Source of the DNA: an uncultured Ruminiclostridium sp.
GTDB taxonomy: Bacteria; Bacillota; Clostridia; Oscillospirales; Ruminococcaceae
NCBI GenBank assembly: GCA_947629925.1
Contig: CANRFO010000012.1
Location: forward strand, 1 to 64,000
Reading direction: 5' to 3'
DNA: 64,000 nucleotides
The position numbers and the translations under genes were made by a program. Below are positions 61,405 to 64,000 of the stretch, piece by piece. Position 1 is the stretch's first letter. Each line of letters begins with the position of its first letter. The notes under the pieces are model-generated. The model was not told the origin of the DNA. It did no database searches and saw only the letters and a list, made by a program, of their open reading frames with translations.

Positions 61405-61433
61405 ATTATAGTAAATTCCTATGCAAAAATCAA
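61405..61433 (-). promoter_or_regulatory. Promoter of the GH51 gene
   Basis: Minus strand TTGATT (61433-61428), 17-base spacer, TATAAT (61410-61405). Confidence 0.8.
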
Positions 61434-61473
61434 CACCTTTATAGAAAAAATTACAAAAATTTCACGCCCCGTA

Positions 61474-61502
61474 TTTACAAATACATTTCAGAGTGCTATA
61501 AT
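61474..61502 (+). promoter_or_regulatory. Promoter of ilvE
   Basis: TTTACA (61474-61479), 17-base spacer, TATAAT (61497-61502), 54 bases before the ATG. Confidence 0.8.
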
Positions 61503-61555
61503 ACTAAAGTAAATTTGTATTTTTATATTTTCACATATGAAAGAAGGCAATCAAA

Positions 61556-62617
61556 ATGGAAATCAAAATTCAAAAAACTACCGCGCCGAAGCAAAAGCCC
61601 GACCAGAAAAAGCTGGGTTTCGGTATCTACTACACCGACCATATGTTCATTATGAACTATGACGAGGGACAGGGCTGGCACGACCCGAGGATAGTCCCCT
61701 ACGGTCCCGTTTCTCTTGACCCTGCGGCTATGGTCCTCCACTATGCGCAGGAGGTTTTCGAGGGACTTAAGGCCTACCGCACCGCTGACGGAAAGATACA
61801 GCTTTTCCGCCCCGAAAAGAACATGGCAAGACTTAACGTTTCCTGCGAAAGACTTTGCATACCAAAGATAGACGAGGAATTTGCGATAAAGGCGATAAAG
61901 ACGCTGGTAAAGGTGGACGAGGACTGGATCCCCACCGAGCCTGAGACTTCGCTTTATATAAGACCCTATATTTACGCTACCGATGCTCACGTCGGCGTTC
62001 ACGCCGCAAAGCACCTTACCTTCTCCATTATACTCTCCCCTGTTGGCGCATATTATCCCAACGGTATTGAGCCTGTCAAAATTTTTGTTGAACAGAAATA
62101 TGTAAGGGCTACACCGGGCGGAACAGGCTTTACCAAAGCTGGCGCAAACTACGCTATCTCCCTGAAGGGTCAGGAAGAGGCTGAGGCTCAGGGCTACGTT
62201 CAGACCCTATGGCTGGACGGTGTTGAGAGAAGATATATCGAAGAAGTCGGCTCTATGAACGTGTTCTTTATGCTGAAGGACGAGATAGTTACCCCTGCGC
62301 TGGTAGGCTCTATCCTCGGCGGTATCACAAGAATGTCCATTATCGAGTTGCTCCGCTCAAAGGGATATACGGTAAATGAAAGACGTATCTCCATTGACGA
62401 GCTTATGGAAAAGTACGAAAAGGGCGAGCTGCTTGAGGCGTTCGGAACAGGTACTGCGGCGGTTATCTCCCCTATCGGCGAACTGAAATACGGCGATAAG
62501 GTAATGACCGTAAACAACGGCAAGATAGGCGAAGTGAGCCAAATGCTGTACGATACGCTGACAGGCATACAGTGGGGAAAAATTCCCGACACGATGGGCT
62601 GGATACAGACAGTTTAA
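61556..62617 (+). CDS. ilvE: Branched-chain amino acid aminotransferase
   Basis: 353 residues, class IV (fold type IV) PLP enzyme of the long BCAT form. PLP lysine lies in G-G-T-G-F-T-K-A-G-A-N-Y (about 194); E-V-G-S-M-N-V-F-F is the Glu-x-Gly-x-x-N region, and G-G-I-T-R-x-S follows. Substrate loop at L-R-x-K-G-Y. It makes or degrades Leu, Ile and Val. AAAGAAGG precedes the ATG. The glycyl-tRNA synthetase gene starts 45 bases later and may be co-transcribed. Confidence 0.94.
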   Translation: MEIKIQKTTAPKQKPDQKKLGFGIYYTDHMFIMNYDEGQGWHDPRIVPYGPVSLDPAAMVLHYAQEVFEGLKAYRTADGKIQLFRPEKNMARLNVSCERLCIPKIDEEFAIKAIKTLVKVDEDWIPTEPETSLYIRPYIYATDAHVGVHAAKHLTFSIILSPVGAYYPNGIEPVKIFVEQKYVRATPGGTGFTKAGANYAISLKGQEEAEAQGYVQTLWLDGVERRYIEEVGSMNVFFMLKDEIVTPALVGSILGGITRMSIIELLRSKGYTVNERRISIDELMEKYEKGELLEAFGTGTAAVISPIGELKYGDKVMTVNNGKIGEVSQMLYDTLTGIQWGKIPDTMGWIQTV

Positions 62618-62662
62618 GCTTAAAATCACACAGTATATTATTTATAGGAGAATCTCGTTTTT

Positions 62663-64000
62663 ATGAACAACACAGAAAAGACTATGGACAAGATAGTCGG
62701 ACTTTGCAAGGGCAGAGGCTTTATTTATCCGGGCAGCGATATTTACGGAGGTCTTGCAAATACCTGGGACTACGGTCCCCTTGGCACAAGGCTTAAAAAT
62801 ACCGTAAAGGACGCCTGGAGAAAGCGCTTTATACAGGAGCGGAGAAACAGCTATGAGCTGGACGCAGACATTCTTATGCACCCGAGAGTATGGGAGGCGT
62901 CAGGTCACGTCGCCAGCTTTTCCGACCCGCTGCTGGACTGCAAGGAGTGCAAAATGCGCCACAGGGCGGACAATCTGATAGACGACTTTGACCCCAACGC
63001 TCACGCAGACGGTATGACTAAGGAAGAGATGTTCCAGTATATCAAGGACCACTCCATTCCCTGCCCTAACTGCGGAAAGCACAATTTCACCGACATTCGT
63101 GAATTTAACCTGATGTTCCAGACGTTCAGGGGCGTTACAAACGACAGCAAGAGCATTATTTACCTCCGCCCCGAAAACGCTCAGGGCGAATATGTGAATT
63201 TCCTGAACGTACAGAGAACTATGAGGGCAAAGCTGCCTTTCTCAATCGGTCAGATAGGAAAGGCGTTCAGAAACGAGATAACTCCCGGAAACTTCACCTT
63301 CCGCACAATTGAGTTTGAACAGATGGAATTTCAGACCTTCTGCAAGGAGGGCACTGACAGCGAGCTTTACGAATACTTCAAGGAATACGGCAAGAAGTTT
63401 TATATGGATCTGGGAATTGCGGAGGAGCATCTGCGCTATCACGACCACGAAAAGCTGGCGCATTACGCAAAGGCGGCGTGCGATATAGAATTTCTGTTCC
63501 CGTTCGGCTGGGGCGAGGTCAACGGCACTCACAACCGCACTAACTTCGACCTTACCCGCCATCAGGAATACAGCGGTCAGAAGATGGAATATCTCGACCC
63601 TGAGACAAACGAGAAGTTCATTCCGTTCATCATCGAATCTACCTACGGTCTTGACAGAACAGTGCTTGCGCTTATCTGCGAGGCGTATGACGAGGAAGTT
63701 CTTGACGCTGAAAAGAACGATACAAGAGTGGTGCTTCACTTCAAGCCCTCTGTCGCTCCTATCAAGGCGGCGGTACTGCCTCTTTCCAAAAAGCTGGCTG
63801 ACGGAGCTCTGGAAATTCACGACGAGCTGGCTAAGTATTTTATGGTGGATTATGACGAGGCAGGCTCTATCGGCAAGCGTTACCGCCGTCAGGACGAGAT
63901 CGGAACGCCTTTCTGCGTTACCTACGACTTTGACAGCGTGGAGGACAAGTGCGTCACCGTCCGCGAAAGAGACAGCATGGAGCAGGAGCGCATACCTGTT
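62663..64000 (+). CDS. glyS: Glycyl-tRNA synthetase, dimeric type (3' end cut by the window)
   Basis: 446 residues to the window edge, frame open. The alpha2-type class II GlyRS is identified by R-G-F-I-Y-P-G-S-D-I-Y-G-G-L-A-N-T-W-D-Y-G-P-L-G, motif 2 F-R-N-E-I-T-P-G-N-F-T-F-R-T-I-E-F, and zinc-like C-x-x-C pairs at about 93-96 and 134-137. The anticodon-binding domain begins near residue 365 (V-V-L-H-F-K-P-S-V-A-P). AGGAG lies 12 bases before the ATG. Two glycine tRNAs are in this window. Confidence 0.95.
   Translation, partial: MNNTEKTMDKIVGLCKGRGFIYPGSDIYGGLANTWDYGPLGTRLKNTVKDAWRKRFIQERRNSYELDADILMHPRVWEASGHVASFSDPLLDCKECKMRHRADNLIDDFDPNAHADGMTKEEMFQYIKDHSIPCPNCGKHNFTDIREFNLMFQTFRGVTNDSKSIIYLRPENAQGEYVNFLNVQRTMRAKLPFSIGQIGKAFRNEITPGNFTFRTIEFEQMEFQTFCKEGTDSELYEYFKEYGKKFYMDLGIAEEHLRYHDHEKLAHYAKAACDIEFLFPFGWGEVNGTHNRTNFDLTRHQEYSGQKMEYLDPETNEKFIPFIIESTYGLDRTVLALICEAYDEEVLDAEKNDTRVVLHFKPSVAPIKAAVLPLSKKLADGALEIHDELAKYFMVDYDEAGSIGKRYRRQDEIGTPFCVTYDFDSVEDKCVTVRERDSMEQERIPV

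Noticed and set aside
62618..62662. T-box leader for glycyl-tRNA synthetase
   Set aside because: Only 45 bases separate it from ilvE, too short for a T-box; none is seen upstream of ilvE either.

Overview
The window looks like a piece of a low-to-mid GC, Gram-positive Clostridia chromosome, most like an Oscillospiraceae/Ruminococcus-type gut bacterium. This is inferred from consensus sigma-A promoters with strong AGGAGG ribosome sites, many secreted lipoproteins with a Leu-x-x-Cys lipobox, no outer-membrane genes, and family content such as a heterodimeric ABC exporter, clostripain, a GH51 arabinofuranosidase, an EF-G-like GTPase and a BirA/BioY unit. No species is claimed.

Region 1 (1-11,100) is accessory. 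It starts with the tail of a secreted protein and a secreted-protein gene whose start is frameshifted. A decayed prophage right end follows: a 5'-truncated distal tail protein, a 1,425-residue mosaic tail-tip/fibre protein, a 486-residue tail protein, two small membrane proteins, a holin and an NlpC/P60 endolysin, closed by a strong terminator. Next comes a very AT-rich gene with its own consensus promoter that behaves like a phage moron. No capsid, portal, terminase, repressor or intact integrase is visible.

Region 2 (11,100-12,090) is a minus-strand tRNA operon (Val-Asp-Phe-Gly-Gly) with one consensus promoter. It contains two copies of a structured repeat of about 100 bp, and the tRNA-Val has C at position 33.

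Region 3 (12,200-23,140) holds a DUF378 protein, a MmcQ/YjbR protein beside a second frameshifted gene, an FNT-family channel, and an oligopeptide ABC operon (oppA-B-C-D-F plus a small membrane protein). The OppC homologue carries a large insertion, and several hairpins lie between oppA and oppB.

Region 4 (23,140-43,200) is mostly housekeeping: M3 peptidase, birA-bioY with a visible BirA operator, a YerC regulator, a methyltransferase, NUDIX, Hsp33, a palindromic repeat element that supplies a stop codon, a PatB-like lyase, CrcB, dCMP deaminase, MFS, a heterodimeric ABC exporter with one degenerate ATP site, an HD protein, a CofE-like ligase and an Orn/Lys/Arg decarboxylase-like protein.

Region 5 (43,200-64,000) holds a clostripain lipoprotein, a fucose-isomerase-fold protein, a patatin, a cyclophilin lipoprotein with a perfect 114-bp tandem duplication, and four lipoproteins, three of them related. 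The first gene of that cluster sits behind an array of 11-bp repeats. Then come ferritin, DegV, a PRTase-like protein, an EF-G-like GTPase, an epimerase, NUDIX, GH51, IlvE and the start of glycyl-tRNA synthetase.

The signals most worth a second look are the 11-bp repeat array in front of the lipoprotein family, the two A6/A7 frameshifts, the mosaic cysteine-rich phage fibre, the AT-rich moron, and the OppC insertion.
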